Positions 25,234-34,680 of a stretch of DNA of 42,118 nucleotides are shown here, in pieces; the first letter of the stretch is position 1; each line of letters opens with the position of its first letter. Below the pieces are notes generated by a model that had not been told where the DNA came from, did not search any database, and saw nothing but the letters and a program-made list of their open reading frames with translations. The position numbers and the translations under genes are program-made. This DNA is from an uncultured Lachnospiraceae bacterium (GTDB lineage: Bacteria > Bacillota > Clostridia > Lachnospirales > Lachnospiraceae): positions 1 to 42,118 of the forward strand of contig CAJUNB010000034.1 in the NCBI GenBank assembly GCA_910587635.1, read 5' to 3'.

Positions 25234-25755
25234 ATGATATTAAATGTAACGGATGTATTGACAGCTGAAGGAAAGACAGAAACAAGGACTGAACAGTCGG
25301 ATATTTCTGTAGTAAAGTATGATTCCCGACAGTATCCCGTCATAGAGAAATCTCCTGTACTGTTTACCGTATCTAATACAGGGAAGGGAAAAGTACAGGT
25401 GACAGGGACGATAGAGCTGACGGTGTTGCTTTACTGTGACCGCTGTCTGAAAGAGACTCCCTATTCTTTTTCTTTGAAATTTTCAGATACAATAATCTCA
25501 CCGGATCTGGAAGCGGCTGTTTCGGAAGAAGAGGAGTGCATAGTCGGTTATCAAGTCGATGTGGACAACCTGATAGAGAATGAAATTTTAATGAACTGGC
25601 CGATGAAAGTTTTATGTCGACCGGATTGTAAAGGGCTATGCAGTGTATGTGGCAAAGATTTGAATGAAGGGGCATGTGGATGCGATACCTTCGTTCCCGA
25701 TCCGAGGCTGGCTGCTATCCGTGATATTTTGAATGGAGATAAGGAGGTGGAATAA
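25234..25755 (+). CDS. YceD family protein (DUF177)
   Basis: This 173-residue protein belongs to DUF177 (YceD), a conserved family usually paired with rpmF and linked to ribosomal RNA or ribosome assembly, although its molecular role is unclear. It has cysteine pairs C68/C71 (CDRC) and a C-terminal cluster C128, C132, C136, C139 and C148/C150 that should bind zinc. ATG 25234 follows CAGGAG. Its stop TAA overlaps the rpmF start by one base (25755), so the genes are coupled. Confidence 0.88.
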   Translation: MILNVTDVLTAEGKTETRTEQSDISVVKYDSRQYPVIEKSPVLFTVSNTGKGKVQVTGTIELTVLLYCDRCLKETPYSFSLKFSDTIISPDLEAAVSEEEECIVGYQVDVDNLIENEILMNWPMKVLCRPDCKGLCSVCGKDLNEGACGCDTFVPDPRLAAIRDILNGDKEVE

Positions 25756-25934
25756 TGTCTATCTGTCCCAAAAATAAATCTTCTAAAGCAAGAAGAGACA
25801 AACGTAGGGCGAACTGGAAGATGAGTGCGCCTACACTGGTAAAATGCAGTAAGTGTGGCGCGTTGATGATGCCTCACAGAGTATGTAAAGCCTGTGGTTC
25901 TTACAACAAAAAAGAAATTGTCAGTGTTGACTGA
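25755..25934 (+). CDS. rpmF: 50S ribosomal protein L32
   Basis: This 59-residue protein of the large ribosomal subunit has the conserved start PKNKSSKARRDKRRANWKM and a zinc ribbon with C31, C34, C44 and C47, the zinc-binding form of L32. AAGGAGGTGG sits immediately before ATG 25755, an ideal ribosome site. The MSICPKNK start is typical of Lachnospiraceae rather than Bacilli (MAVPK). In many Firmicutes the next gene would be plsX, but here an alpha/beta hydrolase gene and repeats intervene. Confidence 0.96.
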   Translation: MSICPKNKSSKARRDKRRANWKMSAPTLVKCSKCGALMMPHRVCKACGSYNKKEIVSVD

Positions 25935-25950
25935 TCAAAAGGTGCGGAGA

Positions 25951-25989
25951 AATCAAGGAATTGTGAGGGTATGATTCCTTGATTTTTTT
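25951..25989 (+). terminator. Terminator of yceD-rpmF
   Basis: AATCAAGGAAT (25951-25961) pairs perfectly with ATTCCTTGATT (25974-25984), followed by T's to 25989. The stem has 11 pairs. Confidence 0.93.
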
Positions 25990-25990
25990 A

Positions 25991-26094
25991 TTCTATAGGA
26001 TTTGAGTGATGAAAAGTTCATTTATATTCTGGTTTGTGCAAGTTGCTGAACTGCTTCATAAGCGTGAACTTTCGACACTTGAATCTCTATAGAA
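25991..26094. repeat. 104-bp inverted-repeat element before the hydrolase gene
   Basis: Imperfect arms of about 31 bases (25991-26021 and 26064-26094) begin and end with TTCTATAG/CTATAGAA. They match over most of their length with small gaps. The element sits directly behind the rpmF terminator and ahead of the alpha/beta hydrolase gene. It belongs to the same TTCTATAG family, but with longer arms. No coding capacity is visible. Confidence 0.7.
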
Positions 26095-26124
26095 AATTCC
26101 TTAAAAAATTCGAGGTGTTTTTGT

Positions 26125-26685
26125 ATGGAAAATAAACTGGCGGTTATCTTTCCGGGAATCGGCTATCACACAGACAAGCCACTTTTGTATTATGGAAAAA
26201 AACTGGCAAAAAAATATGGATACGAGATACTGGAAATAAGCTATGGCGGATTTTCGAAGGATATAAAGGGAGACCGGGAGAAGATGCAGGAGACCTTTAA
26301 AAGTGCCCTGGCGCAGACAGAGGCGGTTTTGGAAAAGACTGAGTTTACAGCATATGAAAAGATACTTTTTCTTTCCAAAAGCGTAGGTACGGCTGTGGCT
26401 TCAGCCTATGCCGGGCGTCACGGCATAGAGGCGGCTCACATATATTTTACGCCTGTCCTAGAGTCTTTTCCCTTTATGGAGAAGAAAGGTATTGTATTTC
26501 ATGGGACGGCGGATCCCTGGGCAGAAACAGAAGCAGTGGACCAGGGATGTGAAGGCCTGGGATTGCCTCTCTATAAGACGGAGGGGGCCAATCATTCCAT
26601 GGAAACGGGAGATGTGAAAAAAGATTTGGAGATATTGCAGGAAATTATGGAAAATTGTGAAACATTTTTGCAGAGACTGGCATAG
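26125..26685 (+). CDS. Alpha/beta hydrolase
   Basis: This 186-residue protein has an alpha/beta-hydrolase layout. The nucleophile is probably the second serine of LSKSVGT (S-x-S-x-G), the acid is in HGTADPWA and the histidine in ANHSME, giving a plausible catalytic triad. It lacks a signal peptide. Start ATG 26125 follows GAGGTG. Substrate is unknown. The gene has its own terminator and lies between rpmF and plsX with palindromic repeats on both sides, which suggests it was inserted into an ancestral rpmF-plsX arrangement. Confidence 0.8.
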   Translation: MENKLAVIFPGIGYHTDKPLLYYGKKLAKKYGYEILEISYGGFSKDIKGDREKMQETFKSALAQTEAVLEKTEFTAYEKILFLSKSVGTAVASAYAGRHGIEAAHIYFTPVLESFPFMEKKGIVFHGTADPWAETEAVDQGCEGLGLPLYKTEGANHSMETGDVKKDLEILQEIMENCETFLQRLA

Positions 26686-26702
26686 CTGTGACAGAAGACG
26701 GG

Positions 26703-26728
26703 GAATCGCGCCTGCGCGATTCTTTTTT
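26703..26728 (+). terminator. Terminator of the alpha/beta hydrolase gene
   Basis: GAATCGCG (26703-26710), loop CCTG, CGCGATTC (26715-26722), then six T's. A perfect eight-pair stem. Confidence 0.93.
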
Positions 26729-26768
26729 ATTCTATAGGATATTCTTTCGCAATTTCCTATGGAATAAA
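26727..26768. repeat. TTCTATAGGA-type palindrome, third copy
   Basis: TTTATTCTATAGGA pairs with TCCTATGGAATAAA at the other end, with one G-T-type mismatch. It follows directly after the hydrolase terminator. Confidence 0.75.
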
Positions 26769-26895
26769 GCATGAAATGCGCACTTTTGTTCCTTTTTCTT
26801 GATTTTTATTGACCGGTTTAGTATAGTTATAAGGTAATACTTGCCAGCTTGGGGCAGTATAAACACGGGATATATTGACAGGGAGGAAACAGATC

Positions 26896-27951
26896 ATGAG
26901 TGAATTTGTCAATGTGGCAGTGGATGCTATGGGCGGAGACAATGCGCCGGGAGAAGTTGTCAAAGGAGCGATAGAGGCAATACAGGAAAGCAATAAAATA
27001 AAAGTGTTTCTCGTAGGACAGAAGCATGTCATCGAAGGAGAGCTTGCCAAATATGGCCTGTCAGGAAATGATAGCAGCACAGGGCAGTCGGGGAACGGTC
27101 AGGAGCGTCAGGTGGAAATTGTAGATGCGTCCCAGGTCATTGAGACGGCAGAGCCTCCGGTAGCGGCTATCCGCAGCAAAAAGGATTCTTCCATTGTCAA
27201 GGGAATGAAACTTGTCAAGGAAGGAACCTGTGATGCTTTCGTGTCCGCAGGCAGTACAGGAGCTGTTCTTGTAGGGGGACAGGTTCTCGTGGGCAGAATA
27301 AAAGGGGTGGAAAGGCCGCCTCTTGCGCCGGTTATTCCGACAGCAAACGGATGTGCACTTTTGATTGACTGTGGCGCCAATGTGGACGCCAGGGCTTCCC
27401 ATCTCGTACAGTTTGCAAAAATGGGCTCTATTTATATGGAACATGTGATGGGGGTCAAAAATCCAAAGGTGGGTATTGTCAACATAGGGGCAGAGGAAGA
27501 AAAAGGAAACGCCCTTGTGAAAGAGACCTTCCCTCTTTTAAAAGAATGCAGTGATATTCATTTCATCGGTAGTGTAGAGGCACGGGATATCCCGGCAGGG
27601 GCGGCAGACGTGGTAGTCTGTGAGGCTTTTGTGGGAAATGTCATATTGAAGATGTATGAAGGTGTGGGAGGTATACTGATCGAGAAGGTCAAGGCCGGTA
27701 TGATGACGACACTGCGGAGCAAGATCGGTGCCCTGCTGGTGAAACCGGCATTAAAAAAGACATTGAAGGCTTTTGATCTGGAGCAGTACGGCGGCGCGCC
27801 GCTTCTCGGTCTGAACGGCCTAGTAGTCAAGACCCACGGCAGTTCCAAGTCGGTGGAAGTGAAAAATTCTATTTTGCAGTGTATTGCTTTTCAAGAACAG
27901 AAGATCAACGACAAGATAAAAGAACAGATCACACGGAAAGAGGAAGTATAG
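26896..27951 (+). CDS. plsX: Phosphate acyltransferase PlsX
   Basis: PlsX converts acyl-ACP to acyl phosphate for phospholipid synthesis at the membrane. The 351-residue protein starts VAVDAMGGDNAPG, the family signature, and has GSTGAVLVG, LIDCGANVDA and NIGAEEEKGN motifs. A Gly/Ser/Asn/Gln-rich insert lies at about 57-71 (SGNDSSTGQSGNGQ), probably a surface loop. ATG 26896 follows GGGAGGAAA; a TTG upstream at 26875 is not preferred. It is followed closely by acpP, the carrier it uses. Confidence 0.94.
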   Translation: MSEFVNVAVDAMGGDNAPGEVVKGAIEAIQESNKIKVFLVGQKHVIEGELAKYGLSGNDSSTGQSGNGQERQVEIVDASQVIETAEPPVAAIRSKKDSSIVKGMKLVKEGTCDAFVSAGSTGAVLVGGQVLVGRIKGVERPPLAPVIPTANGCALLIDCGANVDARASHLVQFAKMGSIYMEHVMGVKNPKVGIVNIGAEEEKGNALVKETFPLLKECSDIHFIGSVEARDIPAGAADVVVCEAFVGNVILKMYEGVGGILIEKVKAGMMTTLRSKIGALLVKPALKKTLKAFDLEQYGGAPLLGLNGLVVKTHGSSKSVEVKNSILQCIAFQEQKINDKIKEQITRKEEV

Positions 27952-27966
27952 GAAGGACCGGGGAAT

Positions 27967-28206
27967 ATGGAATTTGATAGGCTAAAAGAGGTTATAGCAA
28001 GTGTCCTCTGCGTAGATACCAATGAAATTACAAAAGAGACGACATTTATGGGGGATCTGGGGGCAGATTCTCTGGATCTTTTCCAGATTGTCATGGGGAT
28101 AGAAGAGACCTTCCATATTGAAATCGCCCAGAAGGTATCAGAGAAAATTGAAACAGTAGGAGAGGCTCTGGAGCTGATTCACAGCGCTGTGGAAGAGAAA
28201 GAATAA
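27967..28206 (+). CDS. acpP: Acyl carrier protein
   Basis: This 79-residue acidic protein carries growing fatty acyl chains on phosphopantetheine attached at S35 in the motif GADSLDLFQI. The family normally has DSLDxVE; here it reads DSLDLFQ. GAAGGACCGGGG precedes ATG 27967. It lies 15 bp after plsX and 9 bp before rnc, the standard arrangement. Confidence 0.93.
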   Translation: MEFDRLKEVIASVLCVDTNEITKETTFMGDLGADSLDLFQIVMGIEETFHIEIAQKVSEKIETVGEALELIHSAVEEKE

Positions 28207-28215
28207 AGGGCAGGA

Positions 28216-28923
28216 ATGACGGGAATGAATGACAGAAATGCAATAGGGCAGCTGGAGGAAAAAATCGGCTATACGTTTCGGAATAAGAAGCTGTTAAAAC
28301 AGGCGCTTACCCACAGTTCTTTTGCAAATGAGCAGAAAATAAATAAATGGGATGACTATGAGAGAATAGAGTTTCTGGGAGATGCTGTTCTGGAGCTGGT
28401 CTCCAGTGAATATCTGTATAGAGAGAATCCTCGGTTGTCGGAAGGAGAGCTGACAAAGATGCGTTCTTCCATGGTATGTGAGCCGGCGTTGGCATATTGT
28501 GCCAGAGATATCGATTTAGGGAAGTTCATTTTTCTCGGAAAGGGCGAGGAAGCTACAGGAGGAAGGGGACGGGAATCGATCACTTCCGATGTGCTGGAAG
28601 CAATCATTGGCGCGGTATATCTGGACGGCGGCCTGGAGGCGGCAAAGGCTTTTATTGACAGGTTCGTGCTGTCCGATCTGGAACACAAGCAGCTCTTCTA
28701 TGACAGTAAGACGATTTTACAGGAACGGGTACAGAAAAGAGGAAAAGGAAAACTTCATTATATACTTGTAGAAGAATCAGGGCCGGAGCATGACAAACTG
28801 TTTCGGGTCGAGGCCATGATAGACGACTGCAAGATCGGGGAAGGAAGTGGCCGGACGAAAAAGCATGCAGAGCAGCAGGCAGCCTATCAGGCGCTTTTAT
28901 CCGAAAAAACGGTAAGTAGGTAA
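28216..28923 (+). CDS. rnc: Ribonuclease III
   Basis: RNase III cuts double-stranded RNA, including rRNA precursors. The 235-residue protein has the endonuclease domain with signature YERIEFLGDAVLE (48-60) and catalytic acidic residues including a later VLEAIIGAVYLDGG, and a C-terminal dsRNA-binding domain (about 158-230, with GRTKKHAEQQAAYQALL). ATG 28216 is used; ATG 28225 (three codons in) also has a nearby ribosome site (CAGGA) and may be the real one. Next is smc, three bases after the stop. Confidence 0.94.
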   Translation: MTGMNDRNAIGQLEEKIGYTFRNKKLLKQALTHSSFANEQKINKWDDYERIEFLGDAVLELVSSEYLYRENPRLSEGELTKMRSSMVCEPALAYCARDIDLGKFIFLGKGEEATGGRGRESITSDVLEAIIGAVYLDGGLEAAKAFIDRFVLSDLEHKQLFYDSKTILQERVQKRGKGKLHYILVEESGPEHDKLFRVEAMIDDCKIGEGSGRTKKHAEQQAAYQALLSEKTVSR

Positions 28924-28926
28924 GAT

Positions 28927-31900
28927 ATGTATCTGAAAAGTATTGAAGTACAGGGCTTTAAGTCTTTTGCAAACAAAATAGTCTTTAAATTTCACAATGG
29001 AATTACGGGTATTGTAGGACCCAATGGCAGTGGAAAGAGCAATGTGGCAGATGCAGTCCGCTGGGTATTGGGAGAACAGCGTATCAGGCAGCTCCGGGGT
29101 GTGTCCATGCAGGATGTTATATTTTCCGGTACAGAAACGAGAAAACCACTGAGCTATGCTTATGTGGCGATTACGCTGGATAACAGAGATCATCAGCTTT
29201 CCATCGGTTATGATGAGGTGACGGTGGCCAGAAGAATCTATCGTTCCGGTGAGAGTGAATACTCGATCAACGGTACGATTTGCCGACTGAAGGACGTGAA
29301 TGAACTATTTTACGATACAGGTATCGGCAAAGAGGGGTATTCTATTATTGGCCAGGGTCAGATCGATAAAATCCTCAGCGGAAAACCGGAAGAGAGAAGA
29401 GAACTGTTTGATGAAGCCGCAGGTATTGTGAAATTTAAGCGCAGAAAAGTGACGGCGCAGAAGAAGCTGGAAGACGAAAAACAGAATCTGATCCGTGTCA
29501 GTGACATATTGGGAGAACTGGAAAAGCAAATTGAGCCCCTGGAGAGGCAATCCGAGAAGGCTAAAATATTCCTGCGAAAAAAAGAAGAGCTGAGAATACT
29601 GGATGTGAATATGTTTCTCGTGGAGAATCGGCGCATCCGGGAACAGCTGGAAGAGGTGCAGGAAAAATATACGATGGCGGACAATGATCTGCAGGAGACA
29701 ACTGTCAGATACGAAAGAACAAAAGAAGAATATGGTGAAATTCAGGAAGCGCTGGAGGGACTGGAAGAAGAAATCGAGCAGGCTCGTCAGACACTGACGG
29801 ATTCCAGCGTGCTCAGAGGAAAACTGGAAGGACAGATCAATGTTTTAAAAGAACAGGTGAAATCGGCTCAGGGGAATGAGGCACATCTGCAGAGCCGCAA
29901 AGAAGCAGTGGAAGGAGAAATTGCTGTCAAAGAAGGTGACAGAAGTGTCATTTCAGATGAAAAGCGTCTGACAGATGAAAGAGCCGCCGAAGTGGAACGG
30001 GCGCGGGAGCAGGACGGGACACTTCTGGCTGAAGTGCAACGTGAGATTGAAGCATATAATACAAAGATCGAAGAAGATAAAAATATAATTATAGAGGCGC
30101 TGAATGACAGAGCGGCCATTCGTTCCCGAATGGGCCGTTTTGATACGATGCTGGAACAGATTAACATCCGTAAGGCGGAATTAAATTCCAGACTGCTTCG
30201 AGCCAAATCGGACGAGGCGGAGCAAAAAGAGACGATTCGCAGGCTGAAGGAAGAGTTTGAGACTGTGGCTGATACAGTCCGGGAGTTGAATGGAAAACAG
30301 GGAGCTTTGGAAGCGCGTATTGGCCAGATCAAGCCGGAACTGGCAGGATGGGATCAGAAGCTCCAGCGGGCACAGGCGCTCTATCATCAGGAAAAATCCA
30401 AACTGGAAGCGCTGTCTAATCTGACAGAACGATATGAGGGTTATGGCGGAGGCGTCAAACGCGTCATGGAACGGAAGGACAGAGAGCCGGGAATTGTCGG
30501 TGTCGTGGCAGATATTATGAAGGTGGACAAAAAGTATGAAACTGCCATTGAGACTGCCTTGGGTGGTAATATTCAGAATATTGTCACAGAGGAAGAAGAG
30601 ACTGCGAAACGGATGATTGCCTATCTGAAAGAGACGAAGGGGGGACGGGCAACCTTTCTGCCCCTCACAAGTATTCAAAACCCGCAGCAGTTTACGGTCA
30701 CAAAGGCACTTTCGGAAAAAGGTGTGATTGGGCTTGCCGATTCGCTCATGAAAATCGACAAGAAATACGAAAATGTAGCCAAGTCTCTTGTGGGCCGTGT
30801 TCTCGTAGTTGACAATGTGGACAACGCGGTTAAAATAGCCAGAAAATATCATTACAGCATCCGTATGGTGACGATAGAAGGAGAGCTGTTTACGCCGGGG
30901 GGCGCTATCAGTGGCGGCGCCTACAGGAACAGTTCCAACCTGCTGGGCAGAAGAAGAGAAATCGGAGAGCTGAAAGAGCAGGTCAAACAATACGAAAGAG
31001 AGACAGAACGAATCCAGGCGGAAATCGAAAGAACGAAGGAAGAGAGAAATGAACTCCGTGCACAGTTGGAGATTACCCGTCAGGAATTGCAGAAAAAATT
31101 TATTGAACAGAATACGGCTCGTCTGAATGTAGTGGCGGCAGAAGAAAAATGGAGTGAAACAGAGGAAGGATTCGATTCTCTTCAGGAAGAGATAGAAAAT
31201 ATAGAAACGCAGACGAGACAGATCGGAGAGGATAAGGAGAAAACTGTAAGGGAACTGGAAGATTCGCAGGAACTTGAGAAATCATTACAGGAACAGATAG
31301 GGACGCTGCAGCAAGAGCTGGAGAGTCGGCGCTGCCAGGAAGCAGAGCGGAGTGCAAAAGTATCTGAATGGGATGTAGAAGCGGAAAAGTTGCGTCAGCA
31401 ACAGGAATTTGGCCAGCAAAATCTGGACCGTATCAATGGTGAAATCAGACGGCTGGCAGGGGAACTGGAAGAGATCTATGCGGAACTGGAAAAAAATACG
31501 GAAAATATCGAACGAAAACAGACTGATATTCTGGAAATTGAAAAGACAATCCTGACTTCTCATACGGCCATGGATACGGCGGAGGAGAAGATGAAAGCCG
31601 ATATGGTAAGGAAAGAGGAACTGTCGGAAAAGCAGAAAAATTTCTTTCGGATACGGGAAGAATTATCAGAACAGAAAAGCGGCCTGGATAAGGAAGTGTA
31701 TCGGCTGAGCGCCCAGAAAGAAAAGCTGGAAGGTTCTCTGGAGACACAGATCAACTATATGTGGGATGAATATGAGATTACCCTGAGTGTGGCGGCTTCC
31801 ATGAGAGATGAGGAGCTGAACGATCCGTCCACCATGAAACGGGACATTACTTCTCTGAAAGAGGAAATCAGAAAGCTGGGAGACGTGAATGTAAACGCCA

Positions 31901-32499
31901 TAGAGGACTATAAAAACCTTATGGAACGATACGGCTTTCTAAAGACACAGCATGACGATCTGCTTCAGGCAGAGCAGACATTACTTGGAATCATAGAAGA
32001 ACTGGATGTGGCTATGCGGAAACAGTTTCAGGAAAAATTCGGACAGATCAGCTGGGAATTTGACAAAGTGTTTAAGGAATTGTTCGGCGGCGGAAAGGGA
32101 ACACTGGAACTGCAGGAAGAGGAAGACATCCTGGAAGCGGGGATACGTATCATCGCCCAGCCTCCGGGAAAGAAACTGCAAAATATGATGCAGCTCTCCG
32201 GTGGAGAAAAAGCGTTGACTGCCATTGCTCTTTTATTTGCCATACAGAATCTGAAGCCTTCTCCTTTTTGTTTGCTGGATGAAATCGAAGCGGCCCTGGA
32301 TGAAAGTAATGTGGGGCGTTTTGCCAAATATTTACATAAACTGACGAAAAATACGCAGTTCATCGTCATTACTCACAGAAGGGGGACGATGGAAAAGGCT
32401 GACAGACTGTACGGTATTACGATGCAGGAAAAGGGAATATCCACTTTGGTCAGTGTGGATCTGATTGACAGTGAGTTAGAGAACGGAAAGGGGCATTGA
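28927..32499 (+). CDS. smc: Chromosome segregation protein SMC
   Basis: SMC organises and separates chromosomes as a dimeric ATPase with ScpA and ScpB. The 1190-residue protein has the Walker A motif GPNGSGKSN (31-39), a first coiled coil (about 170-500), a hinge domain (about 515-680, with GGNIQNIVT and GGAISGGAYRN), a second coiled coil, the ABC signature LSGGEKALTA (about 1089-1098) and Walker B CLLDEIEAALDE (about 1115). The length is normal. It follows rnc by three bases and precedes ftsY by four, so the genes are tightly linked. Confidence 0.97.
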   Translation: MYLKSIEVQGFKSFANKIVFKFHNGITGIVGPNGSGKSNVADAVRWVLGEQRIRQLRGVSMQDVIFSGTETRKPLSYAYVAITLDNRDHQLSIGYDEVTVARRIYRSGESEYSINGTICRLKDVNELFYDTGIGKEGYSIIGQGQIDKILSGKPEERRELFDEAAGIVKFKRRKVTAQKKLEDEKQNLIRVSDILGELEKQIEPLERQSEKAKIFLRKKEELRILDVNMFLVENRRIREQLEEVQEKYTMADNDLQETTVRYERTKEEYGEIQEALEGLEEEIEQARQTLTDSSVLRGKLEGQINVLKEQVKSAQGNEAHLQSRKEAVEGEIAVKEGDRSVISDEKRLTDERAAEVERAREQDGTLLAEVQREIEAYNTKIEEDKNIIIEALNDRAAIRSRMGRFDTMLEQINIRKAELNSRLLRAKSDEAEQKETIRRLKEEFETVADTVRELNGKQGALEARIGQIKPELAGWDQKLQRAQALYHQEKSKLEALSNLTERYEGYGGGVKRVMERKDREPGIVGVVADIMKVDKKYETAIETALGGNIQNIVTEEEETAKRMIAYLKETKGGRATFLPLTSIQNPQQFTVTKALSEKGVIGLADSLMKIDKKYENVAKSLVGRVLVVDNVDNAVKIARKYHYSIRMVTIEGELFTPGGAISGGAYRNSSNLLGRRREIGELKEQVKQYERETERIQAEIERTKEERNELRAQLEITRQELQKKFIEQNTARLNVVAAEEKWSETEEGFDSLQEEIENIETQTRQIGEDKEKTVRELEDSQELEKSLQEQIGTLQQELESRRCQEAERSAKVSEWDVEAEKLRQQQEFGQQNLDRINGEIRRLAGELEEIYAELEKNTENIERKQTDILEIEKTILTSHTAMDTAEEKMKADMVRKEELSEKQKNFFRIREELSEQKSGLDKEVYRLSAQKEKLEGSLETQINYMWDEYEITLSVAASMRDEELNDPSTMKRDITSLKEEIRKLGDVNVNAIEDYKNLMERYGFLKTQHDDLLQAEQTLLGIIEELDVAMRKQFQEKFGQISWEFDKVFKELFGGGKGTLELQEEEDILEAGIRIIAQPPGKKLQNMMQLSGGEKALTAIALLFAIQNLKPSPFCLLDEIEAALDESNVGRFAKYLHKLTKNTQFIVITHRRGTMEKADRLYGITMQEKGISTLVSVDLIDSELENGKGH

Positions 32500-32503
32500 G
32501 GAG

Positions 32504-33451
32504 ATGAGCGGAGAGAAAATGGGGTTTTTCAGCCGTCTGAAGGCGGGACTGAGTAAGACAAGAGATAATATTGTGAGTGGAATAGACTCCGTGTTCAACG
32601 GATATTCCATGATTGATGAAGATTTCTACGAGGAACTGGAAGAGATACTGATCATGGGGGATTTGGGGATCAATGCTACGAATGCCATCCTGGAGCGGCT
32701 GCGGCAGCAGGTAAAGGAAAGTCACATCAAAGAACCCGCTGCCTGCAAACAACTCCTGATTGACAGTATCCGGGAGCAGATGCAGGTGGGAGAAACGGCC
32801 TATGATTTTGAAAAAGAACAGTCGGTAGTGCTTGTGATCGGTGTCAATGGGGTAGGTAAGACTACATCTGTAGGTAAGCTGGCAGGAAAACTGAAAGATC
32901 AGGGAAGAAGGGTCATTCTGGCGGCGGCAGATACGTTTCGGGCCGCAGCAGGAGAACAGCTTACGGAATGGGCAAACCGGGCCGGTGTGGAAATTATCGG
33001 CGGAGCGGAAGGCTCGGATCCGGCTTCTGTTATTTTCGATGCCGTAAACGCAGCCAAGGCGAGGGGCGCAGATGTGCTGCTGTGTGATACAGCGGGCAGA
33101 CTGCACAATAAAAAGAATCTGATGGAAGAGCTGAAAAAAATTAACAGGATCATCGAAAAAGAATTCCCTCAGGCTCACAGAGAGAATCTCGTAGTGCTGG
33201 ATGGCACTACAGGGCAGAATGCCTTGCAGCAGGCGAAAGAGTTTGGAGAAGTGACCGAGCTGACAGGGATTATCCTGACAAAAATGGACGGTACAGCAAA
33301 AGGCGGTATCGCCGTTGCCATACAGTCGGAGCTGCATGTACCGGTAAAATATATCGGGGTAGGGGAGACGATTGACGATTTACAGAAATTCGACTCGAAC
33401 GAATTTGTCAATGCCCTGTTCGATATCAAAGGAGAAGGAACAAATGAGTAA
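32504..33451 (+). CDS. ftsY: Signal recognition particle receptor FtsY
   Basis: FtsY is the membrane-side GTPase that docks SRP-ribosome complexes for co-translational insertion. The 315-residue protein has a helical N domain (about 20-100) and a G domain with the P-loop GVNGVGKT (113-120), DTFRAAAGEQ, DTAGRLHNK and TKMDGTAKGG. It lacks the long acidic A domain of E. coli, as is usual for Gram-positives. ATG 32504 follows GAGGAG. Its stop overlaps the ilvA start by eight bases (33444-33451). Confidence 0.96.
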   Translation: MSGEKMGFFSRLKAGLSKTRDNIVSGIDSVFNGYSMIDEDFYEELEEILIMGDLGINATNAILERLRQQVKESHIKEPAACKQLLIDSIREQMQVGETAYDFEKEQSVVLVIGVNGVGKTTSVGKLAGKLKDQGRRVILAAADTFRAAAGEQLTEWANRAGVEIIGGAEGSDPASVIFDAVNAAKARGADVLLCDTAGRLHNKKNLMEELKKINRIIEKEFPQAHRENLVVLDGTTGQNALQQAKEFGEVTELTGIILTKMDGTAKGGIAVAIQSELHVPVKYIGVGETIDDLQKFDSNEFVNALFDIKGEGTNE

Positions 33452-34667
33452 GGAGATGCTGACGTTGGAAGCCTTTGAAGAGGCTTCTGAAATCGTAAAA
33501 AAAGTGACCCAGGAAACAAAGCTTGTATACAGCGATTATTTAAGTGAGCTGACCGGAAATAAAATTTATTTAAAGCCGGAGAATATGCAGTTTACAGGAG
33601 CTTATAAGGTACGGGGTGCCTATTATAAGATGAGCACGCTCACGGACGAGGAGCGTCAGAAAGGACTGATTACTGCTTCCGCAGGGAACCATGCCCAGGG
33701 AGTTGCCTATGCGGCTAAGTGCTATCATGCCAAAGCAACCATTGTCATGCCTACCACGACGCCGCTGATGAAGGTGACGAGGACAAAGAGCTATGGAGCG
33801 GAAGTGATACTGCATGGTGACGTATACGATGAGGCCTGTGCCTATGCTTATGAACTGGCACAGGAGCACGGTTATACCTTTATCCATCCCTTTGATGACG
33901 AGGCCGTGGCCACTGGTCAGGGAACGATAACAATGGAAATCTTTAAAGAGCTGCCATTGGTGGATTATATTCTCGTACCGATCGGCGGCGGCGGACTGGC
34001 TACCGGTGTGTCCACGCTGGCGAAACTGTTGAATCCCAAGATCAGAGTCATCGGTGTGGAGCCCGCAGGGGCAAACTGTATGCAGGAATCTGTGAAAAAC
34101 GGCAAGGTAACAACGCTCCCTGAGGTAACGACTATTGCGGACGGTACGGCTGTGAAAACACCCGGCAGCAAAATATTTCCCTATATTCAGGAAAACCTGG
34201 ATGATATTATGACAGTGGAGGATAAAGAGCTGGTAGTGGCCTTTCTGGATATGGTGGAAAATCATAAGATGGTAGTGGAGAATTCCGGCCTGCTCACGGT
34301 GGCGGCTTTAAAACAGCTGCAGCCTGCCAATAAGAAAGTGGTGGCGATTTTGAGTGGTGGCAATATGGACATTATCACAATGTCCTCCGTGGTACAACAG
34401 GGACTTATTTTCCGTGACAGAATCTTCAGCGTATCCGTTCTGTTGCCGGACAAGCCGGGAGAGCTTTGCAGAGTGGCAAGTATCATCGCCAAAGAGAGCG
34501 GCAATGTCATCAAACTGGAGCACAATCAGTTCGTATCCACAAACAGAAATGTAGCAGTGGAATTGCGGATTACGATGGAAGCATTTGGCACAGAGCATAA
34601 AAATCAGATCATCGCGGCATTGGAGCGGGAAAATTATCAGCCAAAGGTAGTGGCAACGAGTATTTAA
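33444..34667 (+). CDS. ilvA: Threonine ammonia-lyase with ACT domain
   Basis: This pyridoxal-phosphate enzyme deaminates threonine to 2-oxobutanoate. The 407-residue protein has the PLP lysine K55 in FTGAYKVRGA, the SAGNHAQG and GGGGLATG phosphate-binding loops, SGGNMD near 310, and a C-terminal ACT domain (about 328-405) with PDKPGELCRVASII. The layout matches the biodegradative/allosteric type of Clostridia; tdcB-like is equally possible. ATG 33444 follows AGGAGAAGGA; it overlaps the ftsY stop, so translation is probably coupled. Confidence 0.92.
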   Translation: MSKEMLTLEAFEEASEIVKKVTQETKLVYSDYLSELTGNKIYLKPENMQFTGAYKVRGAYYKMSTLTDEERQKGLITASAGNHAQGVAYAAKCYHAKATIVMPTTTPLMKVTRTKSYGAEVILHGDVYDEACAYAYELAQEHGYTFIHPFDDEAVATGQGTITMEIFKELPLVDYILVPIGGGGLATGVSTLAKLLNPKIRVIGVEPAGANCMQESVKNGKVTTLPEVTTIADGTAVKTPGSKIFPYIQENLDDIMTVEDKELVVAFLDMVENHKMVVENSGLLTVAALKQLQPANKKVVAILSGGNMDIITMSSVVQQGLIFRDRIFSVSVLLPDKPGELCRVASIIAKESGNVIKLEHNQFVSTNRNVAVELRITMEAFGTEHKNQIIAALERENYQPKVVATSI

Positions 34668-34680
34668 CAGAGTGTTGGGA

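Noticed and set aside
26809..26840. FapR-like or FabT-like operator before plsX
   Set aside because: TTGACC is present but the -10 spacing does not fit, and the palindrome AGTAT-ATACT is too weak to call.
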